A stretch of 45,242 nucleotides of DNA from Desulfohalobiaceae bacterium S24. GTDB taxonomy: Bacteria > Desulfobacterota > Desulfovibrionia > Desulfovibrionales > Desulfothermaceae. Under the pieces are notes generated by a model. That model saw nothing but the letters and a program-made list of their open reading frames with translations, did no database searches and was not told the DNA's origin. Positions within the stretch are counted from its first letter, which is position 1; each line of letters starts with the position of its first letter. Below are positions 34,901 to 42,880 of the stretch, in pieces. Both the position numbers and the translations under genes were made by a program. The DNA is taken from assembly GCA_011389765.1 (NCBI GenBank), contig JAABTT010000022.1, positions 1 to 45,242 on the forward strand, given 5' to 3'.

Positions 34901-35426
34901 CAACGGTCCGCTCAGCCGACTCCCGGTACAAGGCCTCCGGATTATCGCTGATATCGGCCCGGAGTCCGAACTTGGACAAAAGAGGCATCTGTTCCGCCAG
35001 GGAGGCGCACAGGGCGTCAATGGTCTGGATTCGGAGCCGGGAGGGATTGTGCTCCAGGAACCAGCCCATGTCGGTGTTGCGCTGCATGGCCTCCTTCGCC
35101 AGTTCGATGACTTTCCGCGCATGCGGATCGGCGTCCGAAGGCGCTTCTTCCGCCCGGCGCAGGGCCTGCACAATGCGCTGCCGCATCTCTCCGGCCGCTT
35201 TCCGGGTAAAGGTGATGGCCACGATCTCTTCCGGTTTGTGCACCCGGGCCAAGAGCGTGAGATAGCGCTGGACCAGGAGGCTTGTCTTGCCGGAACCGGC
35301 CGGCGCCTGAACAATAAAGGAGCGGCTCGGGTCCAGGGCTTTTTCACGGGCTGCTGCATCGGCAGGTTCCGGCATTTCGGTTCGGCGAACAGAATTCATG
35401 GCTTGAATGTCTTCTCGATGCATCAT
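31962..35426 (-). CDS. UvrD/RecB-type helicase-nuclease (AddA-like)
   Basis: A 1154-residue superfamily 1A helicase with a C-terminal nuclease. Walker A is APAGSGKT (41-48), motif Ia EIVAITFTRKAAGEM, motif II LMDEFQDTNQTQYQL (about 435), motif V region VMTIHKAKGLEFDTVILPG, and motif VI LYVAATRAMQSLHLL. The end carries a PD-(D/E)XK-type site, WIIDFKVSS with QEQMQDYVRI (about 1095-1125). With the next upstream gene it would form a two-subunit double-strand-break resection enzyme of AddAB/RecBCD type. The start at 35426 lacks a Shine-Dalgarno sequence; Met10 is an alternative. It is last in the minus-strand block and ends at a strong terminator. Confidence 0.88.
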   Translation of the reverse strand: MMHREDIQAMNSVRRTEMPEPADAAAREKALDPSRSFIVQAPAGSGKTSLLVQRYLTLLARVHKPEEIVAITFTRKAAGEMRQRIVQALRRAEEAPSDADPHARKVIELAKEAMQRNTDMGWFLEHNPSRLRIQTIDALCASLAEQMPLLSKFGLRADISDNPEALYRESAERTVAELETGAGWSSAVETLISYLDNNLERVIELVAAMLGKREQWLRHLAGRNDLGLQRRALEQGFARVIRESLEKARQALAETDWERVLGLAGFAASNLQAAHSDSLICKLGALEQLPGTDGENLDCWLGISEFLLTAKGTWRKQANKNIGFPAPGSTRDPARKELYTAQKEAFVELMQALSGEDGLRRALHALRSLPAAEFSPEQWSVLQSLFEILPLAVAQLHVIFQSENQVDFSEISLRALEALGSPDDPTDLGLAWDNRLQHILMDEFQDTNQTQYQLIRLLTAGWQTGDGRTFFAVGDPMQSIYLFREAEVGLFLQARRQGLGDLQLTPLRLQVNFRSQQQLVKWINESFARILPRDEDIPSGRVPYTSCKANQADTPAGRVQVHPFFENDPLAEAESILEIIKYSREQNPADSIAVLVRSRSHLRELLPVLRRSGIPFQAVEIEALAERPVIQDLLALTKALVFPGHRPAWLAVLRAPWCGLSLNDLHCLVGDDFQIPVLSCLADEQKWAGLSAQGRERVFRTREILAEGVANRSRGSLRDLVEAVWLKLGGPACVPAEKDLDDARVFFDLLSQRFSGLKPFHPSALDQALAALFAVPDSQADDSLQVMTIHKAKGLEFDTVILPGLGRTWPADPHQLLLWQERARTDGKADLLLAPMAETGEEQGQSYRYLKGLKKEKFELEEARVLYVAATRAMQSLHLLGHVAVNQETGVLREPAGNSALACLWPALEDVFQAARARAGQTAAGGVPAEGFALDTQRLFRLAPGWVLPDPPPGLPGSGEKNGEAETDFAPVEFAWVGKLLPKVGTLVHSWLLRLAGMGDRNWSRLRVKKNRGLYAKQLAALGVGPDEAEQGAGIVAAALERTIADTRGRWILQAHPEGRCEYALTGLIKGRRKSVVLDRTFVESSGIRWIIDFKVSSHTGSNPEAFLDREQARYQEQMQDYVRIMQLKDDRSIRLGLYFPLLQGWREWDSQEF

Positions 35427-35503
35427 TCAAAGTATCTGGATGAAGTGTTGGACCTCGCCGGGAGGCTCTTTGGTGTAGTTTCCAATTTCAAATTTTTATT
35501 CTC

Positions 35504-38236
35504 TCAGGCTGATCGTTCATTCTGCTTGATTTCAGAAATCCGGCACAAGGGTTGCAGCGTACAATAGCGACAGCTTTTCTGGGCTGAAAGCGGCGCCGCT
35601 TTTGCCCAGCCCTGCCTGATTTCCCCGGCCAGCTGCTCCAGCTGCTCTTTCCAGAACCCAAGCAGACCGTTCCAGGAGCCATAGACCTCTGCCAGCCCCC
35701 CGGCTTCAAAACCGGTAGCCCCCGGAATAAGGCTTTCATCTTCGCCAATGCCGATATAGCGGCACCCTCCTTTGCGGACCAGGCCGAAATAGACCCCGGA
35801 AGGCTCCTGTTCATCAACCAGACTGTAAAAGGGGACCTGGGGCTCTGCCGGACGAGGCCCCAGCCAGTCTTTGGCCGAGTACTGCCCGGTTTTGTAGTCC
35901 ACCACCAGGATCTTCCCATTGGGCAAGGCATCAATCCGGTCAACAACAACCCTGAACACAAGCTTGTTGATGCTGACCTGGCGCTGCTCTTCATTGCCCA
36001 CGACCCGAAAAGGCGTCCGGGCTCGTTCCTGCTCCAGCCATTCCAAAAGTACGGTCTGCAAACGTCTTTTTTCGATGGAGCTGAAGCGCCGAGTGAGGGT
36101 CAGGAAATGATCCGCCTGCAGCGAGTTGAGCGCTGTGTCCGCCACCCGGGCGAGCAGGGCCTCAAGCTGCTCATTCTCCAGACTAAAGAGCCGATCCTGA
36201 TCCTTGACCTTTTCCCAGAAATATTCCAGGGCGGCGTGGATCAAAATACCCCGCTCCGCCGGCCCCAACCCTGATACGGGCTCTTTGGGATCTTCCGCGC
36301 CCAGCCGGTATCGGGCAAAGGCTTGAAAGGGGCACAGGGACTGAGCTTTCAAGACGCCGGTCCCGCCCCTGACCCGGGACCCCGGACTGAGCCCCGGACC
36401 CTGCTCGTCGCGATAGGCTTCCAGCTCTCCGGACTCAAATATCCAGTCCCAATACAGATCAGGAGCCGGCGTGGAGAATTGGCCCTCCAATTCAGGGTAG
36501 TGGGCGATATAGGGGCTTGGAAACAGGGTTCGATCCTGTTCGCGCCGCGGATAGCTGACAATGACCCGGGGAGCGGAATTGAGGACCCTTTCCAGAATCA
36601 GACCGCAGTATTCAAGCTCCCGCTCCGCACTGGAATGGGGCAGGCCTTTTTCCTGCTGCAGCGGAACAGGCAGCAGGGGATGGGGCTGGGCCCCGGGAGG
36701 CCAGACTTCATCCGTCAGACCCATGACCCAGAGCTGATCAAATTCTTCATGGGCCGCCTCTAAAATGCCAAGGACTTGAATAGCCGCTTCCTGCTGTTCG
36801 GGCTGGAACGGCGTTCGGCGCATCATGTGCTGCAACTGGGCCAGGGCCTGCTCATACCCAAAATCCTGTTCAAGCAGATCCAGAGCGGCAAAACGCTGCA
36901 GGGCAGTATTCCAGGCAGTCAGGCACTGGTATTCCTCACTGTTCATACTGCGCCGGCCAGGCCAGCCGAGGATCTTCAGCAGTCTGGCGATATGTTCCGC
37001 CCAGTCGGACAGAGACTGGGCTGCAGGCGCCGCGCTCTGAACTTCAGAAAAGGAGATGAAAGCCCGGGCCAAAAGCGGACACCCGGAGGACGAACTCTCG
37101 CTTCCCCGGGCTTCCGGCTGGAGGAATTCCAGAAATGTCCGTTGTGGAATAAAGGCCTCGCCCGTCTCCCGCAGTTTGTTTTCCAGTCGGCAGCGCCCCT
37201 GGGATTCCGTGAGGCCCCCTTGAAAAAACGGGGAATGCATCCAGAACAGACATGCATTGACAGGCAGGGGATCCTGGGACAATTGCAAAGCGAGGAGGGC
37301 GGCGTTGACTAGCGGATACTCGGCCAGATTCGCCCCGAGGGAGACATCGAAGGCCTTGTTCTGAGAATGAAACTGGAGATTCGTATCCGGATTCAAAACC
37401 TTGTGAAAGATGCGCTTGAGCTCATCTTTGCGTCTGCTCAGATCAGGAACAATGATCCCAATCCGGAGGTCTGTATTTTGTTCCACGGCCTGTTTGGCCC
37501 AAACCGCAGCAGACGCCGTCTCCTGCCGGGCATCCCGGGCGCAGAAGAGCAGAGAATCGTCGGCCTGTTTCGGCGTTTCCAATCTGTACACCCGACTTCC
37601 GGCCTGGTTCACGCTGTGCAGCAGACGCCGCTGCTGGGGCGTCAATACGTCGAACCCGGCCAGGACCAGGGACCCGGGCAAGGCAACACGTCCATTGCGG
37701 ACCCAATCCGCTATCTGCTCGGGAAGGGACGCAGCATCCAGCCAAGCTGCCCTGCTGAGTCGCCGGGTAAATTCAAGCGTCCATTCATTAAAGGCCTGGT
37801 ACTCAGCAACATCCCATTCCTTTAAAGCCGACGGATCAATATCCCAGGCCCGGCACAACTGCCGGGCCTGGGCGGCCAAACCGGCTGTTTCCCTGATCCG
37901 AAGCATCCCGTGAGTCCAAGCTGATTCGGATACAATTGTTTCCCACAGGAGCAGTTCCTGTTCAGCGGTGAGAAGGACCGGCAAGGCGGCTGACTCAGGG
38001 TCCTCGGCCCGGAATATCCGGTCCTGATAAACCTGCTGCAGCCAAGCCTCCAAGGGCAGGATCAGCGGAGTTTCAAACACAGCCGCCCCCTGAGCGGACC
38101 GGACCTTTGCGTATTGCAGACTGAGAGACCGGGCCGATCGGCTGTTCACCGTAACCATGACCCCCTCGCTCTCCAGCAGGGCCCAGGCCTTGTGTTTGTT
38201 GATCACAGGAAGATTGTGAAGTAGAGTCTGCTTCAT
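35504..38236 (-). CDS. Fe-S PD-(D/E)XK nuclease, AddB-like DNA repair protein
   Basis: A 910-residue partner of the helicase. The N-terminal half is helicase-like but has TVNSRSARSLSLQYA where a Walker A would lie, so it is probably inactive as an ATPase. The C-terminal nuclease has Cys near 634 (SLCPFQAFARYRL), a GILIHAALEYFWE motif, the active site VDRIDALPNGKILVVDYKTG (about 760-779), and CRYCTLQPLC near 891-900. This Cys plus Cys-x2-Cys-x5-Cys pattern is the Fe-S cluster form of the fold seen in AddB and Cas4. It matches the family of probable DNA repair proteins found beside RecB-like genes. ATG at 38236 is preferred over an upstream TTG at 38323. It is followed 77 bases later by the helicase gene. 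Confidence 0.85.
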   Translation of the reverse strand: MKQTLLHNLPVINKHKAWALLESEGVMVTVNSRSARSLSLQYAKVRSAQGAAVFETPLILPLEAWLQQVYQDRIFRAEDPESAALPVLLTAEQELLLWETIVSESAWTHGMLRIRETAGLAAQARQLCRAWDIDPSALKEWDVAEYQAFNEWTLEFTRRLSRAAWLDAASLPEQIADWVRNGRVALPGSLVLAGFDVLTPQQRRLLHSVNQAGSRVYRLETPKQADDSLLFCARDARQETASAAVWAKQAVEQNTDLRIGIIVPDLSRRKDELKRIFHKVLNPDTNLQFHSQNKAFDVSLGANLAEYPLVNAALLALQLSQDPLPVNACLFWMHSPFFQGGLTESQGRCRLENKLRETGEAFIPQRTFLEFLQPEARGSESSSSGCPLLARAFISFSEVQSAAPAAQSLSDWAEHIARLLKILGWPGRRSMNSEEYQCLTAWNTALQRFAALDLLEQDFGYEQALAQLQHMMRRTPFQPEQQEAAIQVLGILEAAHEEFDQLWVMGLTDEVWPPGAQPHPLLPVPLQQEKGLPHSSAERELEYCGLILERVLNSAPRVIVSYPRREQDRTLFPSPYIAHYPELEGQFSTPAPDLYWDWIFESGELEAYRDEQGPGLSPGSRVRGGTGVLKAQSLCPFQAFARYRLGAEDPKEPVSGLGPAERGILIHAALEYFWEKVKDQDRLFSLENEQLEALLARVADTALNSLQADHFLTLTRRFSSIEKRRLQTVLLEWLEQERARTPFRVVGNEEQRQVSINKLVFRVVVDRIDALPNGKILVVDYKTGQYSAKDWLGPRPAEPQVPFYSLVDEQEPSGVYFGLVRKGGCRYIGIGEDESLIPGATGFEAGGLAEVYGSWNGLLGFWKEQLEQLAGEIRQGWAKAAPLSAQKSCRYCTLQPLCRISEIKQNERSA

Positions 38237-38389
38237 TGTTTTGATGCAGTCTGTCCTGCAGTGCCGGTATATACTGCTCCAACTTACCTTTTTCAGAATT
38301 CTGTCGTTGAAATCAAAGGACAATCAGTCTTTGTTTCAAAAACCAAAATTGGATCAGTATATAAGTTTTTCCGCTTCAAAAAGCCGCTT

Positions 38390-39559
38390 TTATTCTGAAT
38401 CACCCCGCCTGAGGCTTTTCTCCCCGAAACGGTCTCTGATCACATCCATAATCCTGTCCAGCTTCTCCTGTTTGAGGTGCTCCTGATCCGGGAACAATCT
38501 CAGCTGGACCGGCTGCTTTTCAAAATTGGACACGCTCACCCCGGTTAAGCGAACCGGTTTCTGCAAATGTATCCCTTCCAAGAGCCTGCAGGCGGTCCGG
38601 AAAATCACCTGTGTCGTGTCGGTGGGACTGTCCAGGGTGCAGCTCCTGGTCAGCGTTTGAAAATCATTGTATTTGATTTTCAAAGAGACTGTTCTGCCTT
38701 TGGAGTGTAAGCGGCGCAGGTCTCGGCCAACCCGTTCGCTTTGCATGAGAAGCCTGTTTTTTAAGGTTGCAACCGAAATCAGATCCTGCGGGAAGGTATT
38801 TTCCGCCCCGCAGGATTTCCTTCTGCGCTTTGTCCGGACCGGTGAGTCATCCCGACCCAGACACTTGTAAAAAAGATCGATGCCCTTCTTGCCCAGCTTG
38901 CGCTCCCAAAATTCCAGGGGAAGTTTGGCCACATCCCCGGCTGTCTTGATCCCGATCGCCTTCAAGACCGTCTGGGTTCTGGTCCCCACTCCGGAAATTT
39001 TTTCCACGGGCAGTTGACGGACAAACTCCGGAACCCGGTCCCCAAGGATTACAGTGAAGCCGTCTGGCTTTTCCCAATCTGAAGCGATCTTGGCCAGAAA
39101 CTTATTGGGGGCCAGGCCGATGGAGGCGGTCAAACCCTGTTCCGTGAGAATTCTCTGTTTGATGGTCCGGCAGACCTCCCTGACCGGTCCGAGCAAACGC
39201 TCGCTTCCGCTCAAATCCAAAAAGGCCTCATCAATGGAAAGCTGCTCCACCAATGGAGAATAATCCCGCAGAATCGTCATAATATTTTCGGAAATCTCCT
39301 TGTAGCGCGACATGCGCCCCTTGAGAAACACGCCCTGCGGGCAGATTCGCCTGGCCGTGACCGCAGGCATAGCCGAGCGGACACCGTAATTCCTGGCTTC
39401 ATAGGAGGCTGCCGAGACAACGCCCCGGTCGGAGTCCCCACCCACAATCACCGGCTTGCCTTGCAGCTCCGGACGATCCAGCTGCTCCACCGAGGCAAAA
39501 AAGGCGTCCATGTCCAGATGGGCGATCAGGCGCGGAGATGCTGACTTGGAGACACTCAT
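38390..39559 (-). CDS. dinB: DNA polymerase IV (Y family)
   Basis: A 389-residue translesion polymerase. HLDMDAFFASVEQ (about 14-26) and LSIDEAFLDLSG (about 106-117) hold the catalytic acidic residues. RSAMPAVTARRICPQGVFL and GLAPNKFLAKIASDWEKPDG are typical of DinB. The little-finger domain and a C-terminal QLRLFPDQE, likely the beta-clamp motif, follow. It copies damaged templates after stress. The gap to the AddB-like gene is 153 bp, so dinB, addB-like and addA-like may be one repair operon or two units. No clear Shine-Dalgarno sequence is visible. It is divergent from the MFS gene. Confidence 0.94.
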   Translation of the reverse strand: MSVSKSASPRLIAHLDMDAFFASVEQLDRPELQGKPVIVGGDSDRGVVSAASYEARNYGVRSAMPAVTARRICPQGVFLKGRMSRYKEISENIMTILRDYSPLVEQLSIDEAFLDLSGSERLLGPVREVCRTIKQRILTEQGLTASIGLAPNKFLAKIASDWEKPDGFTVILGDRVPEFVRQLPVEKISGVGTRTQTVLKAIGIKTAGDVAKLPLEFWERKLGKKGIDLFYKCLGRDDSPVRTKRRRKSCGAENTFPQDLISVATLKNRLLMQSERVGRDLRRLHSKGRTVSLKIKYNDFQTLTRSCTLDSPTDTTQVIFRTACRLLEGIHLQKPVRLTGVSVSNFEKQPVQLRLFPDQEHLKQEKLDRIMDVIRDRFGEKSLRRGDSE

Positions 39560-39653
39560 AGGCAGGGTGCGGATTCATTTTTCAAAACCATTGACCTTGT
39601 GTACCACCCCAGGTATGAAAGAAGATATGAAAAAAATCAAGGGGAGCCGATTC

Positions 39654-40955
39654 ATGGACACTGCAGGCAAACAATCGCTCCAGAGCACCCGCTGGCTGAT
39701 TTTCGCCATCCTGGCCCTGGCCTATTTTTTGGTCTATTTCCACAGACTCTCCCTTTCTGTTGTCGCCGACGACCTGATCCGGGATATGCAGATCACGGCC
39801 GGCCTCATGGGGCTGCTCGGGTCGATCTATTTTTATTGCTATGCCCTGATGCAGATTCCGGTTGGACTCCTGGCGGATTCCTTCGGCCCGCGGAAGACTG
39901 TGACCTGCTCCCTGATCCTGGCTGCGGCCGGGAGTGTGCTTTTCGGCCTGGCCCAAGGTATCGGCATGGCCTTTCTGGGAAGGATCCTGGTGGGCTTCGG
40001 TGTCTCCGCCGTATTTATCCCGACCATGAAAATCCTGTCCGAGTGGTTTCAAGCCAAAGAGTTCGCTTCCATGGCCGGATTGCTCCAGGCCGTCGGCGGA
40101 GCCGGGGTTCTGGCGGCGACCTGGGCCCTGGCCTGGATGACCGCTTGCTTTGGCTGGCGCCTCTCCTTTCTCCTCATCGGACTGGGCACGTTTGTTCTGG
40201 CCGCAATGATCTGGCTCATTGTCCGGGATAAACCCTCAGATCTGGGGCTGACTGATGTCGTCCCTCAGGCCTCTGCCGACAAACCCCGGGAGCAAACGCG
40301 GCCGGCCGAACTCGGGCAGGGGCTCAAGCTGGTCCTTTCCAACAAATATTTCTGGCCTGTGGCAATCTGGTATTTTTTTGACTGCGGCATTTTTTTCGGC
40401 TTCGGAGCTCTGTGGAGCGGTCCCTACCTGATGCATGTTTACGGTTTGTCCAGAGCTCAGGCCGGAAGCATCCTCAGTATGATCGCCTGGGGGATGATCC
40501 TTGGCAGCCCTCTGCTCGGACTGATCTCCGACCGGATCCTAAAAAGCCGAAAGAAAGTGATCGTTCTCTGCTCAACTCTGCTCAGCATCATCTTTGGCCT
40601 GCTGAGCCTCTTTCCCTCCGGCCTGCCTTTCGCCTTGCTCTATGTCCTGTTCTTTCTCTTTTCACTGAGCGCCTCATCCATTGTGGCCATCGGCTTCACC
40701 ATGACCAAGGAATTGTTTCCTGTAGAAATCGCCGGGACCTCGGTGGGACTGGTCAATGTATTCCCTTTCCTGGGCGGGGCCATTTTTATGCCGTTCTTAG
40801 GCCGGGTACTGGACAGCTACCCGACAACAGCCTTAGGGGTTTACACCTTAGAGGGCTATACAGCCGTTCTTTTCATCCTGTTCGGCGCGGCCCTGGCCGC
40901 TTTGATCTGTTCCCTGCTGACCAAAGAAACCTATCCTAAGGGAATTGAAAAATGA
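39654..40955 (+). CDS. Major facilitator superfamily transporter (ACS/hexuronate-like)
   Basis: A 433-residue membrane protein with about 12 helices. It begins with STRWLIFAILALAYFLVYFH and RLSLSVVADDLIRDM; the loop 2-3 motif is GLLADSFGPRKTVT, and the second half has GLISDRILKSRKKVIV. It resembles anion:cation symporters and organophosphate antiporters, but the substrate is unknown. ATG at 39654 is chosen because AAGGGGAG lies seven bases upstream; in-frame ATGs at 39615 and 39627 lack such a site. The stop codon lies in the left arm of a palindromic repeat. Confidence 0.88.
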   Translation: MDTAGKQSLQSTRWLIFAILALAYFLVYFHRLSLSVVADDLIRDMQITAGLMGLLGSIYFYCYALMQIPVGLLADSFGPRKTVTCSLILAAAGSVLFGLAQGIGMAFLGRILVGFGVSAVFIPTMKILSEWFQAKEFASMAGLLQAVGGAGVLAATWALAWMTACFGWRLSFLLIGLGTFVLAAMIWLIVRDKPSDLGLTDVVPQASADKPREQTRPAELGQGLKLVLSNKYFWPVAIWYFFDCGIFFGFGALWSGPYLMHVYGLSRAQAGSILSMIAWGMILGSPLLGLISDRILKSRKKVIVLCSTLLSIIFGLLSLFPSGLPFALLYVLFFLFSLSASSIVAIGFTMTKELFPVEIAGTSVGLVNVFPFLGGAIFMPFLGRVLDSYPTTALGVYTLEGYTAVLFILFGAALAALICSLLTKETYPKGIEK

Positions 40956-41036
40956 AGATTGAAGATAGAATATTGCTGAATACTTGAAAATAAATACGTT
41001 ACAACGTCCATATTCAGCATCAATCTTCAATCTTCA
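40953..41036. repeat. Palindromic intergenic repeat, family 2, copy B
   Basis: TGAAGATTGAAGAT (40953-40966) pairs perfectly with ATCTTCAATCTTCA (41023-41036), and ATTGCTGAATA inside pairs with TATTCAGCAT almost fully, so the whole 84 bp can fold back. Its left half matches copy A in the hyb operon. It joins the MFS stop codon on the plus strand to the stop codon of the truncated CHASE2 gene on the minus strand. Confidence 0.75.
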
Positions 41037-41511
41037 CGTATCTGGAATCAGTCCCCCGGGTCCTCGAATTGTCCAGATACTGTTCAGGAATCCCGGAGAG
41101 GCTCATGTTTATATCCATATCTTGAGCCATCGCCTTTTGAATACGGACCAGCGAGGTCCTGTCTGCTTCGGCAAACACCAAATCCAGGGCAATACACTGA
41201 GAACCGGAGTCCTGAATTGTATTGAGCAGGCGGGCCACCCGGTACCGGGGCCAGGGCCACTGGCCGAAGTCCTGCAGGCTCTTTTCATCAATGCTGACGA
41301 TTAATGGAATGTGGGAGGGCGCTGAAGCAGGGGAAAAACGGAGGAAAACATCGTAGATCCGGTTGTTGATCAGGCTGGTTGAACCCGGGGCAACAACAGA
41401 GATGACTGCGACACCAAGAGTCAGAAAAAGCCCGGAAAAAAAGAACCAGCAGCGCTCTTTTCCTGATTCCGGCAGCCCCTTGTCAGGTGATGCTCGAAAA
41501 AATCCCTGCAT
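41020..41511 (-). pseudogene. CHASE2 sensor-domain protein, 3'-truncated
   Basis: A 163-codon frame. It has an N-terminal helix (about 22-42) and the start of an extracytoplasmic CHASE2 domain: NNRIYDVFLRF, IPLIVSIDEKSLQDFGQWPW, then RARLL-type RVARLLNTIQ, ALDLVFAEADRTS and MSLSGIPEQYLDN. The domain normally runs past 300 residues and leads to transmembrane helices and an adenylate cyclase or kinase. Here the likeness stops near residue 149 (about position 41064) and the last codons and stop come from a palindromic repeat. GAGGAA precedes the ATG, so a fragment may still be made. The neighbours (OmpA-like, FecR-like) are its usual companions. Confidence 0.75.
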
Positions 41512-41560
41512 GGCGGCGGTTCCTCAGGATTGAAGACATTCTATTCACTCCTGCGGCATA

Positions 41561-42166
41561 TTAATACAGAAAGACTTCAACCCTTTGATTCCGAGGCTCT
41601 GCAACTTCATTCTCCGTGGGGACCAGAAGATTGCTTTCACCATGCGTTTGGGTTTCAATGCGACTTGGTTCAACTTCATGAAAAAGAAGCAGACGTTTCA
41701 CAGCCATGGCCCGCTGCAGTCCCAGCCTTTTGTTTTCCGGCACACTGCCCGCCGTATCGGTATGGCCGATGATGCGAATATCCAGAGGGGGCTGTTGCTG
41801 AACCAGGTCCATCATTTCCTGAAACCCTTTTTCTGAATCTGCAGTCAAATCACTGGTCCCTTCCTGAAAATAAAGGCGAAATCGCTGTGGCGGCTGAGGA
41901 CGAGCGGAAAGCGCGTCTCCGAATAATCGATCGATTGTTGCCTGATCGAGAACAACCGGTTCAGCCGGCGCTGTTGAAGCATCCTTCACCTCAACCCCCT
42001 GCCGGGCCTCGGTCAGGACCTGCTCCCCTGCTTCATTTTTAATGGAAATCGAACCCACGTTTTGGTCTGGATCAGCCGTTAAGACAAAGAGGTTCTCCGG
42101 CTGCAGATTGCAGCAGCCTGCAAGGATCAAAATGAAAAATAAAGAACATACAAAAAATCCGCGCAT
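41561..42166 (-). CDS. OmpA-family outer-membrane lipoprotein
   Basis: A 201-residue protein. The N-terminus is a lipoprotein signal (MRGFFVCSLFFILILAGC, lipidated Cys at 18). A linker of about 80 residues is followed by an OmpA C-terminal peptidoglycan-binding domain (about 95-201): FRLYFQEGTSDLTADSEKGF, IRIIGHTDTAGSVPENKRLG, LQRAMAVKRLLL and NQRVEVFLY, with the Asp and Arg that hold diaminopimelate. AAGGGA is eight bases from the ATG. It lies between a FecR-domain gene and the truncated CHASE2 gene on the same strand, an arrangement seen in sensor clusters. Confidence 0.88.
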   Translation of the reverse strand: MRGFFVCSLFFILILAGCCNLQPENLFVLTADPDQNVGSISIKNEAGEQVLTEARQGVEVKDASTAPAEPVVLDQATIDRLFGDALSARPQPPQRFRLYFQEGTSDLTADSEKGFQEMMDLVQQQPPLDIRIIGHTDTAGSVPENKRLGLQRAMAVKRLLLFHEVEPSRIETQTHGESNLLVPTENEVAEPRNQRVEVFLY

Positions 42167-42285
42167 AATTTTTCCCTTTCAAAGTCAGCAGTTATACAGC
42201 CTTACAAATCATGTCCCTGGATCCGCCCCTGTCCATCGTCTGATTTTCGTATAGACAGCAATCTGTAATCTTTTGTATTCAATGT

Positions 42286-42729
42286 CTAAGGTTTCACTTT
42301 GACCAAAAGGCTGGTCCCCCTGAGGCCGATACTGGCTACCGGTGTATGGAATTGAACCGCTTCCGGAGCCAATTTTCCAATTACGCCGGAAAGATATGAG
42401 GCCGTTCCCTGAATGATCCGGGTGACGAACGAGAATACATTCTCGGACGGTCGATACACAAATGTATTGAGGGTAAGCCTACTGTTCGGACCAAGAGACA
42501 GGGAACTGTTGTCTTTAAATATCATTCCCGCGAGGCCCCAGTTTCCGGTTCTGATGGTATCGTCCTCAAAGACGGCTTGTCCTTCCTGAGCAACGATAGA
42601 ATCCGGACCCCGATCAATAAAAACCTCCCCCTGGACATTTTTTAATGCGCCGATGGCCGTTGGCTCTGCATAAGCATGCGTGATGCAAACAAAAGTGACA
42701 ACAATGACTCCAATGATTCCACGCAGCAT
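42286..42729 (-). CDS. Secreted FecR-domain protein
   Basis: A 147-residue protein with a Sec signal peptide (MLRGIIGVIVVTFVCITHAYA) and a FecR domain: GEVFIDRGPDSIVAQEGQAV, DDTIRTGNWGLAGMIFKDNS, SSLSLGPNSRLTLNTFVY and HTPVASIGLRGTSLLVKV. Stand-alone FecR domains of this size are common in deltaproteobacteria, often next to OmpA-like and CHASE2-cyclase genes, and may act in envelope sensing. ATG at 42729 has GGGAG seven bases upstream, which decides against the in-frame codon at 42753. It heads the three-gene minus-strand cluster. Confidence 0.85.
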   Translation of the reverse strand: MLRGIIGVIVVTFVCITHAYAEPTAIGALKNVQGEVFIDRGPDSIVAQEGQAVFEDDTIRTGNWGLAGMIFKDNSSLSLGPNSRLTLNTFVYRPSENVFSFVTRIIQGTASYLSGVIGKLAPEAVQFHTPVASIGLRGTSLLVKVKP

Positions 42730-42880
42730 ATCATACTCCCATAGTATTCGCATTCATTGATTCGAGGGGATCATCCATTCCGTTTTCAATAGTTGAGTCA
42801 CTACATTGAGCGCTTGATAAAGTCAATACCGAAACAGCCTGCGACCCTTTCAATTTTTCGCGTCGCACCTGAAGATCGGT

